A stretch of DNA of 64,000 nt from Ulota crispa (Eukaryota > Streptophyta > Bryopsida > Orthotrichales > Orthotrichaceae): positions 1,738,501 through 1,802,500 of the forward strand of contig OY987252.1 in the NCBI GenBank assembly GCA_963920765.1, written 5' to 3'. A program made the translations under genes and the position numbers. Below, one piece after another: positions 11,795 through 23,939 of the stretch (positions within the stretch are counted from its first letter, which is position 1; each line of letters opens with the position of its first letter). The notes under the pieces are model-generated. The model did no database searches. It was given only the letters and a program-made list of their open reading frames with translations, and was not told the origin of the DNA.

Positions 11795-12865
11795 AATTGG
11801 GAGACAAACCATTAATTTTGGATTAAAGCTTGATGAAGCTGAGGTAATTCATGGACAGAAGATGGAAAGAATGTTGATTACGGTAATGACTCGGGCACTT
11901 GACCGGAATATCAATCCAAAAAGTGAATTTTACTTCTCCGTTCAATCAGAACAAGAAATTTGGCTTGTTGCATCCTTTCAAGTCCCTTGTGAGTCATACA
12001 AAATTTTGAGTTGGATTTTTAACAAGACATAGATTTGAGCTTTAATCAAGGCACAAGGAGAAGGTCAGTTGTTACAAGTTCCTGATATTGGCAAATTTGC
12101 TATTGAGTGGCACTTAGCCGTTGACTTGAAAACAATAAAATGTATGTATGGATTATCAATGGGTGCAAATAGCTTGCATAGTTGTATCTATTGTTGTCAA
12201 GAGTGTGTAAGGCCTGTTGTGGGGACTCTTGCTCTCAATAGTCAGAAGTATACTTGGTGTGAAGAGTTGTTTTCAAAGAAGGTGGGGGTAAAATTGTTAT
12301 TTGGTGACGCCACCTTTGGACAATGGAGGCCCATTTTAGCCATCCCTTTGGATTGGGTACATATTTGTACTCTACATGCCTTCAACCAAATAATTGAAAA
12401 GATTATTCATATGCATTTCATGCATATATGGACTATTCAAGAGCCAGGATTGCAAAAGCAAGATGTGGATGAAATGCAACAAGTTGTGTCACTAATTGGT
12501 GCGCACGAAGGAAATGTAATCATCTTCAAAGATGAGAATCTATTAGGTAGATCTAATAGTGTACCAAATAAGCCAAGTTTTAGTGGTGCACATGCTTTGA
12601 AGTTTTTCAAAAACAACCCACTTGAGCCTCAAAATCCTTGGAAGCTTTATGTTGATGTTATCAATGCAGAGAAAAATAATATGAAAAAAGGACAAACAAA
12701 GCAGGACCGCTTTGATCAATGGCAGATGTTGGATGGCTTGAGGTCATACTTTAGTGGTCTACAACTTGTAGAAAACAAATCTGCATGCGACTTTAAAAAG
12801 AAAGTTGAAGAATGGGGTCATTAGTACATTAAGTGCTTTGGGAGCACCATGTCACCCACTACATG
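11795..12865 (+). pseudogene. Unknown multi-exon gene, exon 2 (transposase-like D and C-x2-C pattern)
   Basis: The exon begins after CTATAG at 11,794 and is open almost throughout (a frame change and stop near 12,030). The longest clean ORF is 12,069-12,824, 251 residues. Visible: EWHLAVDLKTIKCMYGL followed by GANSLHSCIYCCQEC, an Asp followed by a C-x2-C pair, as in several DDE/RNase-H-like transposase families; then DWVHICTLHAFNQIIEKIIH and GAHEGNVIIFKDENL. Near 12,828-12,865 a stop and frame change disturb a stretch readable as HVTHYM just before a donor site (GTGAGC at 12,866). The resemblance to DDE-type transposases is inference from the pattern only; a host gene of unknown function is equally possible. 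Confidence 0.55.
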
Positions 12866-12965
12866 GTGAGCACTTCTTATGTTATGTCACTTCACAACTA
12901 AAAATTAGTACTTAGCTAACCATTCATGAACATACTATATTGCAAATCTTGTTGAAAGTAAATAA

Positions 12966-13213
12966 TGCATTTTTCATTAAATTGGGAAAAACACTTTTCC
13001 AAAATGTATTTTGAGAGTACTAATATTTGCATTGGTGAGATTATTTTGGTGATTTGAAGTGAGTTTTTTTTATAATTCATGTAAGGTATTTAATCATTGA
13101 TGTAAGGACTTGAAGGAAGCATCATAACATTCACTCAAAATCACCTTAAAACTCTTAAAAATGAAAAATTTAGAAGTCCCAATATGTAAGTTTTTTCCCA
13201 ATTTAATGAATAA
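12966..13213. mobile_element. Intronic foldback (MITE-like) element, copy B
   Basis: The ends are inverted repeats (TTCATTAAATTGGGAAAAAC at the left; its complement ending 'TTTAATGAA' at the right). Inner arms 'GGTGATTTGAAGTGAG' and 'CACTCAAAATCACC' pair. It shares its core with copy A. It lies in the intron between 12,866 and 13,340. Confidence 0.7.
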
Positions 13214-13340
13214 CGTTTCAAATCCTTTATATTGAAAATCAAATAAAATTTAAACTATACAATAAATATAGCTCTGTACTGCTTCAACTTACTTTGCTTT
13301 GGATGGCATATCATGGTTTGTCATGCACCTTATTTTGTAG

Positions 13341-13625
13341 AACAATACAATAGCCTTGCAATATGGAGTTGCCAAGGAATGGAGAATAGTCACCATACGG
13401 CAAAAAATGCCTATCAAAGGCATACTCAACATTCAAGTGGGATTACAAGAAAAAGCCCACTTGTATAAACTTACCAACATTGGTATTGTATCATTGCTCA
13501 TTGATTTTGAAACAAAGATGCTATTGGGTGATTGCAAGAAATACTTGTACTATTTTTTGTCCTCTTCACCTCTTGTAGGTGCTTTTTGGCTTGTAACTTT
13601 TGTGCAACAAGTTCTTTTGAGCTGA
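13341..13625 (+). pseudogene. Unknown multi-exon gene, exon 3
   Basis: An open stretch directly after TTTTGTAG at 13,340, beginning NNTIALQYGVAKEWRIV and ending at a TGA at 13,623-13,625. The last third is hydrophobic (about 13,540-13,600) and may already be intronic or untranslated. No family recognised; assigned to this gene by its position after an acceptor site and by strand. Confidence 0.4.
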
Positions 13626-16259
13626 AATTTTAGAGGAAGGAACATGTCATAGATACAGACCTTTTGTAATTTTTGCAATTTTTTTAAAATTATTTTCCTA
13701 TTTTTGAACAGCCCTTGAATAGGTGTCTACCTTGCCCATTTTGGGGGTTTTTAATACTATTTTGGGTCTAAAAAAGCTTTTCTAGGGCTATAAATCAGGA
13801 ATGTTGTTTATGGAGCATGCTTACATGCATTTCTAAAAGGGTTTTGCAAAATTATAAATTCCATGGCATCTACATTGTCTCAAAGTGGGCATCCTATCTC
13901 CCTTCATTGGCAAAATACAAAGAAATTCCTTAGCAAAGCAATTGAACCATGTGAATGGATTTAATGGATTCTCAAATGGCCAATTTTTATTTTATTTTAT
14001 TGAATTATCTTACTATTTTCTAAAAAGCAAGAAAGAAATTGGCTTTTTAAGGTGATTTTATTTTGCCCATAACTTTTAGAATAAAAATTTTCAAGGTCTG
14101 AATTTTCACAAGTATGCTATTTTAAGTGCTTTACAAATTTTCCATATTTCATTTTATTTAAAAAAATTATTCCAAAAGCTCATAGTACTATCTGATAGTA
14201 CCAGCACTAAGGGTGTTTGCGACAAAATTGTGAAGTGTTTCTTGCAACTACCCTATCGTAAATGTGAGTGACTTTGGTACATTGACTAGAGAGGCTGCAA
14301 TATAAGCAAGGCAAGAGGCATCATTGAAATCCTCTTCAATAACTCATAGTGCCCTTTGGCAGTCTAAATGCACCCAAAAAGAAAGCCAGTGGGTTCCAAC
14401 ATCCGCAAATTTGGATCATATCCCTTAAAGAAACATCAATCTCTTAAAAAAAGCCAAAGTTTTTTTGGCAATAAACATAAATCTTTCATCATGTGTTGTT
14501 CATTCCGTCTATTCACTTTGTTGGTAGTTTTGCTATGAATTATCCACATGGTAAAGTCTGAATCAACCATTGTTCTAATTTGTATTGGAATTTCTTGATG
14601 CACATCATATAATGACCATGATATTCCGATCTTTAACTCATATTGGATTTCTCCCATCTCACAATTTATAGTGACCATTTGTACAGGATCAACTTGGTTG
14701 ATAGCCTTCCACAATGAGCTTCCTGATGCCCTGTATTGGTTGTACACAAAATTTATATACAATATTGATCTAGAAATATGATACCTAAATTTCAAAGAAG
14801 ACAGATCAACTATGGTCTTGATCACATCAACTCCAAATGAGATTTTGGTGTCTCACCTTCCATCCATCAGTGATGAACGTAATTTTGTAGTGGCATGTTT
14901 GTAAACAAACATTGTTGGGGTTTTGAGCATATCAACTCCAATAGAGAACAAGTCTATGAATACAGCAATTGGCATGAACCATGAAAGATGAGTTTGCTTG
15001 CTACTAATATGAGGTTGCACTGAATTCTAAAAGTCGTGTTGTAACTTTGCTCAAAATGCCTCTGTTGTCCACTTGTTCGGCAAGGGCCATTTTGGGGAGT
15101 CAAAGTGAGGCAGCGCAATGGATTGTAGTATACCAAAACTAGATGGTGAAAAGCTTGGTATGTATGAAGAGTTATAAAAGAAAATGCTGCCTTCTAGAAG
15201 TTCTGAGTGAGATCAAGTGCCACGAGTCAACTCTCCAATCTTTGAATGTATAACCACAATAATAATTTTCATCATGCATTTTGGATCCACCCAATCCTGG
15301 TAATCAAAAGGATATAGATTTGGCAACACAAAATGTGCACATTAGCTCATGTATATTTGATTTGTAGAAATCTCAAACTATGTTTGGATTTAGGTTTTGA
15401 AGCACTTGCCTTTAAAATTAGAGTTTATAAACTATGGAACATTTTCTTATAAGTCATTGCCTCTTCAAATTGGATAGAGCTACAAGGTGAGAGTACACTA
15501 GAGGTATACCACTTTGGGTGTCACAACCCAAAAATGGAGGTAAACATGATTTTGTATTTGAAATTGCACAAAGTTTAAAAGGGTTTTGCTAGATTTTTAT
15601 TTGTTTTCCTATTATCTATATGAGTTAAGTACACAAGATCATAATTAAAATTGTTAAAAAAAACATTCTAAGTTGTTAGAATTTATACTTTTGTAAATCA
15701 CTATTAAAATGTCACAGTACCAGAAAAGTACTAGAAAATTATGGAAAAGTAGTAAAATTTTGGACTTAGAGAAATCATATTCTTCCACCCTTACTTCACA
15801 AGAGACATCCATGGTTCTTCTATCTAAATTTGCATTCAAATTTCTATAAACATCAAATTTTTTTCAAATATCTACAAAAATAATGCTCATTTTTTGCTCA
15901 TTTTTTGGCAAGGGATGATTTTGTGAAAAATTATGTTTTCCTTAATTGTGTTTAAGATTCCAAATGATTGCAACTAGGTCTAGAATGGCTAAAAAATAAA
16001 TTTCCAAAAAAATGTTTTACACAAAAGTTATTCAATATTTTAGTGTTTTTGATGTGTTTTTGTACACTAAATATAGTAAAAATTGTGCCAAAAGTGGTAC
16101 ACCTTTAGTGTACTTTCACCCTACATTATAGTTATACAAAGGTGCTTGGATAAAATCAACCTTTGTAAAAATGCCATATTTAACTACTTTTGGACTTTGG
16201 AAAGTCTAGAATTCATAATAACCACAATTTACGCCAATACAAGGAATCAAAAAAGCTTC
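13626..16259. other. AT-rich spacer, one unidentified (-) ORF
   Basis: Mostly AT-rich DNA. A minus-strand ORF at 14,436-14,825 (129 residues, starting MIKTIVDLSSLKFRYHIS) is the longest. It shows no motif I know, and its neighbours on that strand are stop-rich, so it may be a pseudogene scrap. Nothing else supported. Confidence 0.4.
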
Positions 16260-16800
16260 CAATGACCAGTGCGAACTGGAATGTCATGTTAATAGATCCT
16301 TGGATGTGGATGAACTTTATACGACTACATGTGGGGATCCCTTGATGTATAGCGCATAATCTAATGTTAGTAAAGCAATTCCTTCTTGTGCACATCATCA
16401 TTGTTAGAATGTATTGTAGATAGTTCCTTGGACAACAATGTATACAATTGCATCAGGGGATACCTCAATGTAAAGTGCATAATCCAAGGTTAGTACAACA
16501 ATCCTTTCATGTGCAAATCATCATTGCCAGAAAGTCTTGTAGATAGTTCCTTGAACAACAATGCAATTTATAAAACTCCATCAAGGGATCCTCCTATGTG
16601 CAAAATCTAAGGTCAATAAGGCAATTCATAATTGCGCAAATCATCATTGTAAGAATTTCTTGAAAATAGTTACTTGGACATGGATGAAACTTATACAACT
16701 GCATCAGGGGATCCCTCGATATATAGTGCATAATCTAATGTCAGTATAGCAATCCATTGCTATGCACATCATCATTGTCATATGTATTGGAAGATCCCTC
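16260..16800 (+). repeat. Tandem array of about 123-128 bp, four units, each with the GGATCC palindrome
   Basis: Equivalent points start at 16,333, 16,456, 16,584 and 16,707. Each unit contains a 'GGGGATCCCT(T/C)GATG'-like core, then 'AGTGCATAATCTAATGT', 'GCAATCC', 'GCACATCATCATTG' and 'TAGTTCCTTGGAC'. It marks the left edge of the palindrome block. It is the only place where the palindrome is part of a longer tandem unit. Confidence 0.85.
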
Positions 16801-18430
16801 AATGAAATTCCACGGAATATCTTCCTAAGTAAACAGCAAAACCCTCTGAAATTGGCAATCGATTGAGGCCGCCAAAATTTGGCCATCACTATACGCATGC
16901 TTGGAGTGGAGGCAACAAATGGCAATGCACTAAATGTCAAAGCCTAGAGAGACTTAGCACCAGCGTATCATGAATACGTTAGATGTTTTTGATGAAGATA
17001 TGTGTATACCTAGAGAAACAAAATGAACACATGCTTGCAGTGACAATTTTGGGGACGTGGGTGCAAGCATTGAATTGCAACTTGAATACAAATCATATTT
17101 TACAGCAAACTAGTGAAGTGGCAAAGTTTGTCATATGATGGTGATTGCAATTACAGCATCTATATATGAAATTTGTCTACGTAACATAACACTACATACG
17201 ATAGAATACTTCAATGTTCAAACAATATTACACAATATAGTACATTGCTTTATCTCCCAATGTCATTGATGAACCATAGTGGTTACTGAGGAACACATCC
17301 ACCTAGTAAACGCCCCACAAATTCAACAAATTACTGCATAATCATGTCAAAATACAATGCCATATCAAAGAGTGAAAAAATTAAATGCAATTGTGAGTAT
17401 GAAACAAACATGCAACCAATCCAATAAGAAAAACAAAATAACAAACCTAGTTATTATGCACATTCAAGCAAGAGTGAAGTAGCATGACAAAAATGATTTT
17501 CACAACTAACGTATATTTATGAAAAAGAAAAATTATATTTTCATTATCACAATGGTGGCCGGGAAAGAACGTAAAGAAATGATGGAAGCTAAAGCCACAA
17601 ATTTAAAAAAGGAGCAAATCATTGACAAAAAACAACATTATATCCAATATCACAATTCAAATATTTAATAAACAAGTCTTTACATGACAAGCAATGAAAT
17701 CCTAATATTTGAACCAATATACAAAATCACAATATATTGAGTACTAGCCCAGAATCCATATAGTAGAAAACTAGGATAACATCAAGGGATCCCTCAATGA
17801 AAATTAAATCTAGAGAGCACGTCGCCAATGATCATTGGGGGATCCCCCAATGAAATGAGACCCTAGACCTAGAAACTAAAGGAGGATTGGGGGATCTCCC
17901 AATAAAAGATGAGCTTGAAAAAGAGGTTCATGATCATGGGTCAACCTTGTTGGACATATTCAGATTCTCTAATGCAGCTTCCTAGCTTTTCTTGGGAATC
18001 ACTCTGGTTATCAGATCCACAACCTTTGACCAAGTCAAATATACAACACATGTAGCATCAACCCAAGTTGGGGCACTGTTCTCAACCATCCATTTCCCGT
18101 GGCAGCAATTACGGTACTTATTTCCAAGTTTGTTTCGGAGTTATCTGGCTGTTAGTCCTGAAGAAAGAACTTTCCAATATTTTCATCTCCTTCTACTCTA
18201 CATATAGTAGAGAGCACTTGTCCTAACCAAACTGCACAAACAACAAGGCCCTTGGGTCTCAGTAAAACCCATGAGCTAGGTCAAACACCGAGCCAAGGGT
18301 TAAATCGCTCCGTTGGCGCTTCATTAGCAGGGCCGCAATAAGGCTCAACCTCCTCAGCTTTTGGAATATCATTCTTGGGGTTACCCTCCGCCCCTGTACA
18401 AGGCAAATTGTATTGTGCTAGCCTCCAGTC
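16801..18430. other. Spacer with three palindromes, no gene
   Basis: AT-rich DNA. A cluster of three palindromes lies at 17,781-17,903, spaced 52 and 51 bp. No coding sequence is convincing; an ORF at 17,992-18,207 has no recognised motif and lies opposite the tail of the DUF7869-type gene. Confidence 0.45.
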
Positions 18431-18439
18431 ATGATGAGG

Positions 18440-20390
18440 CTAGAAGCTTTCCACCAATTCCAATGGACGGTCGAGTAGTGGCTGCTATAGCTCATAGAGC
18501 ACGTGACTCCAATATTTGACATAAGGAGAAATTGCAATTGCATATCCTGCACACTTTATACTCCCATACTTCTAGGACTCAATGTACTTCTGCAGTCCAA
18601 CTAAAATAAAACTCTTGTTCAAGGTAGCTTTTCAAGTTGTTTTCCTTGCCTTATCTTGGTTTCATGTAGCACTTGGAACTTTGCTATCTTGCATGGGCTT
18701 GAAGGGAACCGGCTTAGGGCAACCAAGAGGGAGCATTGGCCGGCCGCTACTGTCTTCCTTTGAAAGGCGTGTAGATGGTCTATTTGAAGGAAGCGAATTA
18801 GTATCAATGGCAGATTTCTTGTACCTCATTACCGGCACCCCCTTATTGTCAACGTAGAACCGGAAGAGGTGCATATCACCCAAACCAAGTAGCCTGGCAA
18901 AGCCACTACATTGACAATCTTTTATAAAAGACTTGAAGTCCGCAACCTCTTGTATTATCTCCAACATGAAAGATAAATCCTAGAACTGCATAAAGGATTG
19001 TATCAAATTAGCAACTACGAATGTATTGCTGCTCTTCAAGGCTTTAGACAGATAACTAAAGTAAGCATTGATGTCTTTGTGAGTGTGCTCGACTTGCAAG
19101 AATCCAACTTGAATCTCTTTAAAGACACCACAAGCAGTGAGAAGTGACAAAAATGCCATCAAATATTTGTTTTTGTTATCCTTTGCAGAATTGTAAAGCC
19201 GAAGATATAGATTTTGAGGCAACGGTGCGGATCTGACACAAGCTCCAGGTTCTGTTAATTTCAAACTCTTCATACACCTAGATTTCCCTTTGAGAAGTGC
19301 CTCAAAAATTGGATTTGCCGATGCATATGGAAAGAGGTCCTCAGTTTCATGTATTGGAGGTCCCTCTAATCGATGAAGTAATCTAGCTAGCGACAACACG
19401 GTGAAATTGGAGTCACTCGGCCAACAAGATGGAGCATAATGAGCATATGCTCCGTCCGTGTGGCCATGAGCTACCATTCCAGTAATAATCATTGGCAATT
19501 GCCCAAGTCCTGACGTCCCTTTCATTGTGACTCTCATCCTAGGAATAGCTGTTTTGGATGTATCCATTTTTTTGTGAATGAGACAAAGAAGTTCCCATGG
19601 GTTCCTCTTGGACTTGTCATGCCATGAAACATACAGACAATGGTAGGACAATTGGTGGTTCAAATGTTTTGTTTGCTGCTTCATGAACTCAACATATTGG
19701 GGAGTTCCTTTTGGTGTTTTCAAAAGGAACTGCTGAAGTTGATTGCAGGTACTACACTTAGCAAAGTGCTTTCGACAGGTTTGATAGCCACATCGATAAA
19801 AAGTGTTCCTTTTTGATTCTACTTATGGTAGACTGGCTCACCGGAGGAAGTCCGTAGTCAACGTTTAACTGCACAATCACCACAAAATGAATTCAGAAAG
19901 GGCTTCATCAACAAAGAAGCAAACCATAGCACCAAAAAGACAGCATATGACGTGGTGATTTGCCTGGAATGATAAAATGGAAGAGTAGAACAAATCATCC
20001 GAGGATCCCCAATGAAGAAAATCTCCGCAAAAATAGGTAGAGAGACTTATTTCATTCGCCTTTGCCCGGACACGTTTCCAATTATTCCCAACAGGTGGAA
20101 ACTTGAGAGTGTCCATCCTGCCATTGTCAATTGAGCGCATTTGATGAGGCATCTGATCAGTGTTGTTGTCAACAATCGCTTGCATAGTTCCAGTGACTTG
20201 AACAATTTGAACTCTAGGACACTTAATTCCCTTTTTACCGTGAATTCCAATAATTATGCCAGCCTTGTATTGGTCAATGTAATTGTGATAAGTGGATTTT
20301 GGATTTCCATGGATCAATTGCCACACAATTGTGCAAACCTCAAATCTATCAAGTGTGATAAACTTGCGCTTGCGGATATTGTCTAGTTTA
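18440..20390 (-). pseudogene. DUF7869-type transposon-like gene, decayed
   Basis: Read on the minus strand: an N-terminal part KKGIKCPRVQIVQVTGTM with MPHQMRSIDNGRMDTLKFPP (20,090-20,260); a 178-bp intron (19,869-20,046, GT/AG), across which the frame continues NEI to NVDYGLPPVSQSTISRIKK; a cysteine pair in FAKCSTC (about 19,750); IHKKMDTSKTAIPRM (about 19,550); LPMIITGMVAHGHTDG; then the part most typical of DUF7869 proteins, LYNSAKDNKNKYLMAFLSLL and VEHTHKDINAYFSYLS (19,040-19,200); and a tail with DFKSFIKD and DMHLFRFYVDNKGVPVMRYK (18,800-18,950). These proteins resemble RNase-H-fold transposases and are common in non-flowering land plants. Here the usual GHTH reads EHTH, and frame changes near 18,970 and 19,730 break it. 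Confidence 0.78.
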
Positions 20391-20724
20391 TGAATCTATT
20401 CCTCTGCTGCAATCGCATATTCACAACGATCTTCAAATGATTTCAAGTAGAACTTCTAACAAATCATCAATGTCAGGTCTTGGGAAAAAATTGATAGCAG
20501 CAATTGTTGCAGCATTTTTGCAAGCTAACCTTTTGAATTTCAACATCCTGAGTTTTGGAAACATATTGTGAGTCTTTGTTACGCAGGCTCAGTTTTTACA
20601 CAATGAATTGGTAAGGCGCTTTCAGCCTACCACCAAGATATGCTAGGGGGTCTTGGACAACGGGAAAAGTTGCAAAATGCTCAAGGGTCTCAGCCAAGGA
20701 CTGACCATCCGGAAACCAGCACAA

Positions 20725-21329
20725 TTATAGTGGCCATTGAGAGTGTGTCATAATGAGGTCCTTGTTGCCAACAAACACATCCAAGACAATAACTCCCACA
20801 TCTTTGTCACCCAAGGTTCCACCTTGGAAATGATTATCCGGCTGGCAGCAATTTATTCCACCGGAAGAAAGAAGCTGCCTGTCAATATCTTTGTAGTGGA
20901 CTTCCAAACCAAGCCACTTATCTGGATGAATGAATGGAGACAAATCCATTGGGGATCCCTTAATGACTTCACCACACAAGAGACTCTCTACAAAATAGCT
21001 TTGTCAATGACATCCGCTAGCAACCTCAAATCCCTCTGACATGGGTCAATAGATATTGCACGAGCGCCTGCAATGATAGAAAGCAGCCGCAATAGAATAT
21101 AGATCCATGGCTGTAAAAGGATGATGACACCAAGCCATTGACCTTGAGGGCGAGCCTCCACAACAATAGCGGCTCCAATTTCTCCAACTCTTGTAACAAA
21201 AAGCTTGGCCGCATTGCCATTATAGATGGCTTGCAAGTTCTCAGTGGAATTCTGAGATTCTTCAAATGAAGGCAGATGAATCCTAGAGAGGGGAAAGTTG
21301 TTGACAATGGAATTGTTGAGAGCATCCAT
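20725..21329 (-). pseudogene. Possible upstream exons of the DUF7869-type gene
   Basis: Two minus-strand ORFs, 21,329-20,988 (113 residues, starts MDALNNSIVNNFPL, contains a hydrophobic run PQGQWLGVIILLQPWIYILL) and 20,979-20,725 (84 residues, MCGEVIKGSPMDLSPF). The palindrome at 20,947-20,965 is read within the second as KGSPMD. They lie just upstream of the DUF7869-type region, on the same strand, separated by stop-rich sequence (20,400-20,720). I recognise no domain; linkage to that gene is inferred from order and strand. Confidence 0.4.
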
Positions 21330-21673
21330 TTTTCTTGACTCAAATGAGAATTTGAGATCAATTTATAAAGGTTAGGCAAGTCCATAATGTAGACATTTGA
21401 CTAAATCAAGCAAACCGTATGCTTGGACCTAGATGCAAATGAAGCAATCAAACATACCCAACACTTTTTGGCCAATAGCAACTACTAGAATTCAATTACA
21501 AAATAAGCATGTATCTTAAACCCAGTAAAAATTTAGAGGTTCCCTATAAACGGTATGAATATGACTACATAATAATCAATAAGAATTCAGCAAATACCAA
21601 ATACTAGTGCAGCATTCCATATATAATTATTAGAAAACGGCGGTGTAGACTGAACTACAAACTGCATTCAAAG

Positions 21674-22346
21674 TATCCGGTGATTCCCCAATGAGAGTAA
21701 TCAATTTAGGACATCATGAGGTTTGCAAAGCATTTAGAACATAGTGACCTCATTACATAAATTGAATTTGACAACAACCAGAAAATAAAAACGTCATCAA
21801 CACCGCCAAAATATGACTCAAGAAAATGCTATCTGAGGATCTCCCAATAGAAATTGAATCAATGACCATTGAAGTACCTCCCATAAGTGGTTCTAAAAGT
21901 AGAGAGACTTCTAACAATTGACATTTGTCTTGAAATATTGGGGGATCCCCAAATGCAGTCATCTCTAGAATTGAAGAGGACCCACATCCATCCAAGGATC
22001 CTCGGACAATAGTCCATATCTTTCAAACACTTGTATGACTATTACAAGATGTATTTACCAAATGCGTCAAGGGATCCCCATTTGCTACACTTTGTGAAAT
22101 CAAGGAAGACGCATATCTATCCGAGAATCCCCCGACAATGATTGTAAAATTCCAAAGCTTACTGAGACTATTTTGCAATGATTATTTCAAATCTATCGGG
22201 AAATCCCTTGATGCCTTATATCCATGACTACTGATGGACAATCATCTATCCAAGGATCCTCGATGGCTCATTTACATGCATCAGCTTTTGTCAGACAATG
22301 TACATTCCAGATATAATCACGATACTTATCCAGGGATCCCCTGATA
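21674..22346. repeat. Palindrome cluster 2 (nine copies)
   Basis: Nine GGATCC-centred palindromes in 670 bp, many with start-to-start spacing near 52 bp (21,936 to 21,988; 22,066 to 22,117; 22,194 to 22,247), the rest about 75-80 or 105 bp. Intervening sequence is unique. No coding frame. Confidence 0.85.
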
Positions 22347-23939
22347 TAGACAGGTCATGATGAATTACAATCATCGGAGGTAAATATGCAAGAGTTGACT
22401 GTATTGCATTTAGCTGAAGATAATCAGAGTAAATTGGCCAAAACACTGCCATCTAGGTAACAATTGTATGGTATCACCTAATCAGGATTTTTGATAGGGT
22501 TAAATCTCACACATCCCATTGTCCGTACATAATGATTTGTGTTATCATTCATAATTGCTATAACAAAAAAATCTACTTGGTGATTGACTAATTCACTGTA
22601 GGACTCGTTATAAGATAACCAACCACTTCAAATCTTATCACAAAAGTCACAAACATGGTTGAATTTAGATATACCGCTCATTGGAATTGACCAACACATG
22701 ATAATATTGGATAATCACAGAAATTGCTACACACCATGGCCAAATGGCAAGAAAGTTGAGCAATTGAAGCATTTTCCGTGCAAATTCAAAATTCAATGCG
22801 TGTGACAACTACATAGACGAGCATTGTACTTCCAAATCAATTGCAGAGTGGTGACTTGCAAATTTATAATGAGGATTGAATCATAAAACGTGGAAAGCAT
22901 GCATGCATACCTCTAGCAGACTGTTGAATAATGACACTCGGCGCACTCCCTCAATCCACGCTGATCCACATTGCTATTTAGATAATATTCCTTGCCATCT
23001 TGCCACGCTGTGTTGTTGCGTCAAGAAATCAAGACTAAAGTCAACAAGCACAAAACTTACTAACAATCTTGATCCTTGACTTCAGTAACTTTGTTGCAAT
23101 TCATACAAAACTTTGAAATGAATGAAACAAAAGCAAGCTACATCAAATCAGCTCAAAAACTAGACTTGGAGCAAGAGTGAAAATGGTTGTGATGCCATGC
23201 GAAAGCTAGATCACGGCTGTTGCTACAAGTCTCAAATCCCGCCTTCTATTTTGTGAGAGCTGTTTTGAATTTGAAAATTGGTCTTGCCATTGGAATTTAA
23301 AATTCATATTTGTCGTGGAAATGTCTACAAGGAGGAATGATGATGTGGAGTAGTACATCATTCACGGTATCGCAAGGTAGAATGAGTGGCCGGCTATTCT
23401 TGTAATTTTTTAACGGAACAAAGCATAAACAAGTATATATTTCACCTCACCTCGTCTTTTACCTCTGTCATATTGACAATACAAAATCTATTCACACAAA
23501 CTAGCACTCCAACCTTAGATACATACTAGTCACAAATCTACAAAATGACTCAATATAAAATATTCAATGATAATCAATTTGATGAACATGGTAGCGTCAA
23601 TTTAAATGAACCAACATAAACCACTTCTTTCTATCTAATTAGCATTGGCAAAATAATCCATGAATTTTTCTACGAGGACAACAGCACCATTTTTGTCATT
23701 AGACTCCCGATGATACTAAAAAATTTCATACGCTAATTAGAATATGTTGTACTAGGTAGATCACCATCCCACACAAGATCCTCTTCATCTAGATTTACTC
23801 CACCAATTCATTTAAACCACAATGAGTTTTGGGTAAAGGCAGTCCACATTAGGACAATGATAAATACTTCCACAAAATCTACGCAATGCCGCATATGGTA
23901 CATTCACCATGGGGTTCAGATATAGTTACTATCCAACCT
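22347..23939. other. AT-rich spacer, nothing recognised
   Basis: No gene, array or palindrome seen. Short ORFs (for example 22,876-23,079) have no recognisable content. Confidence 0.5.

Noticed and set aside
14170-14205. Small palindrome GTACTATCTGATAGTAC as a regulatory site
   Set aside because: Isolated, AT-rich and expected by chance; no second copy seen.
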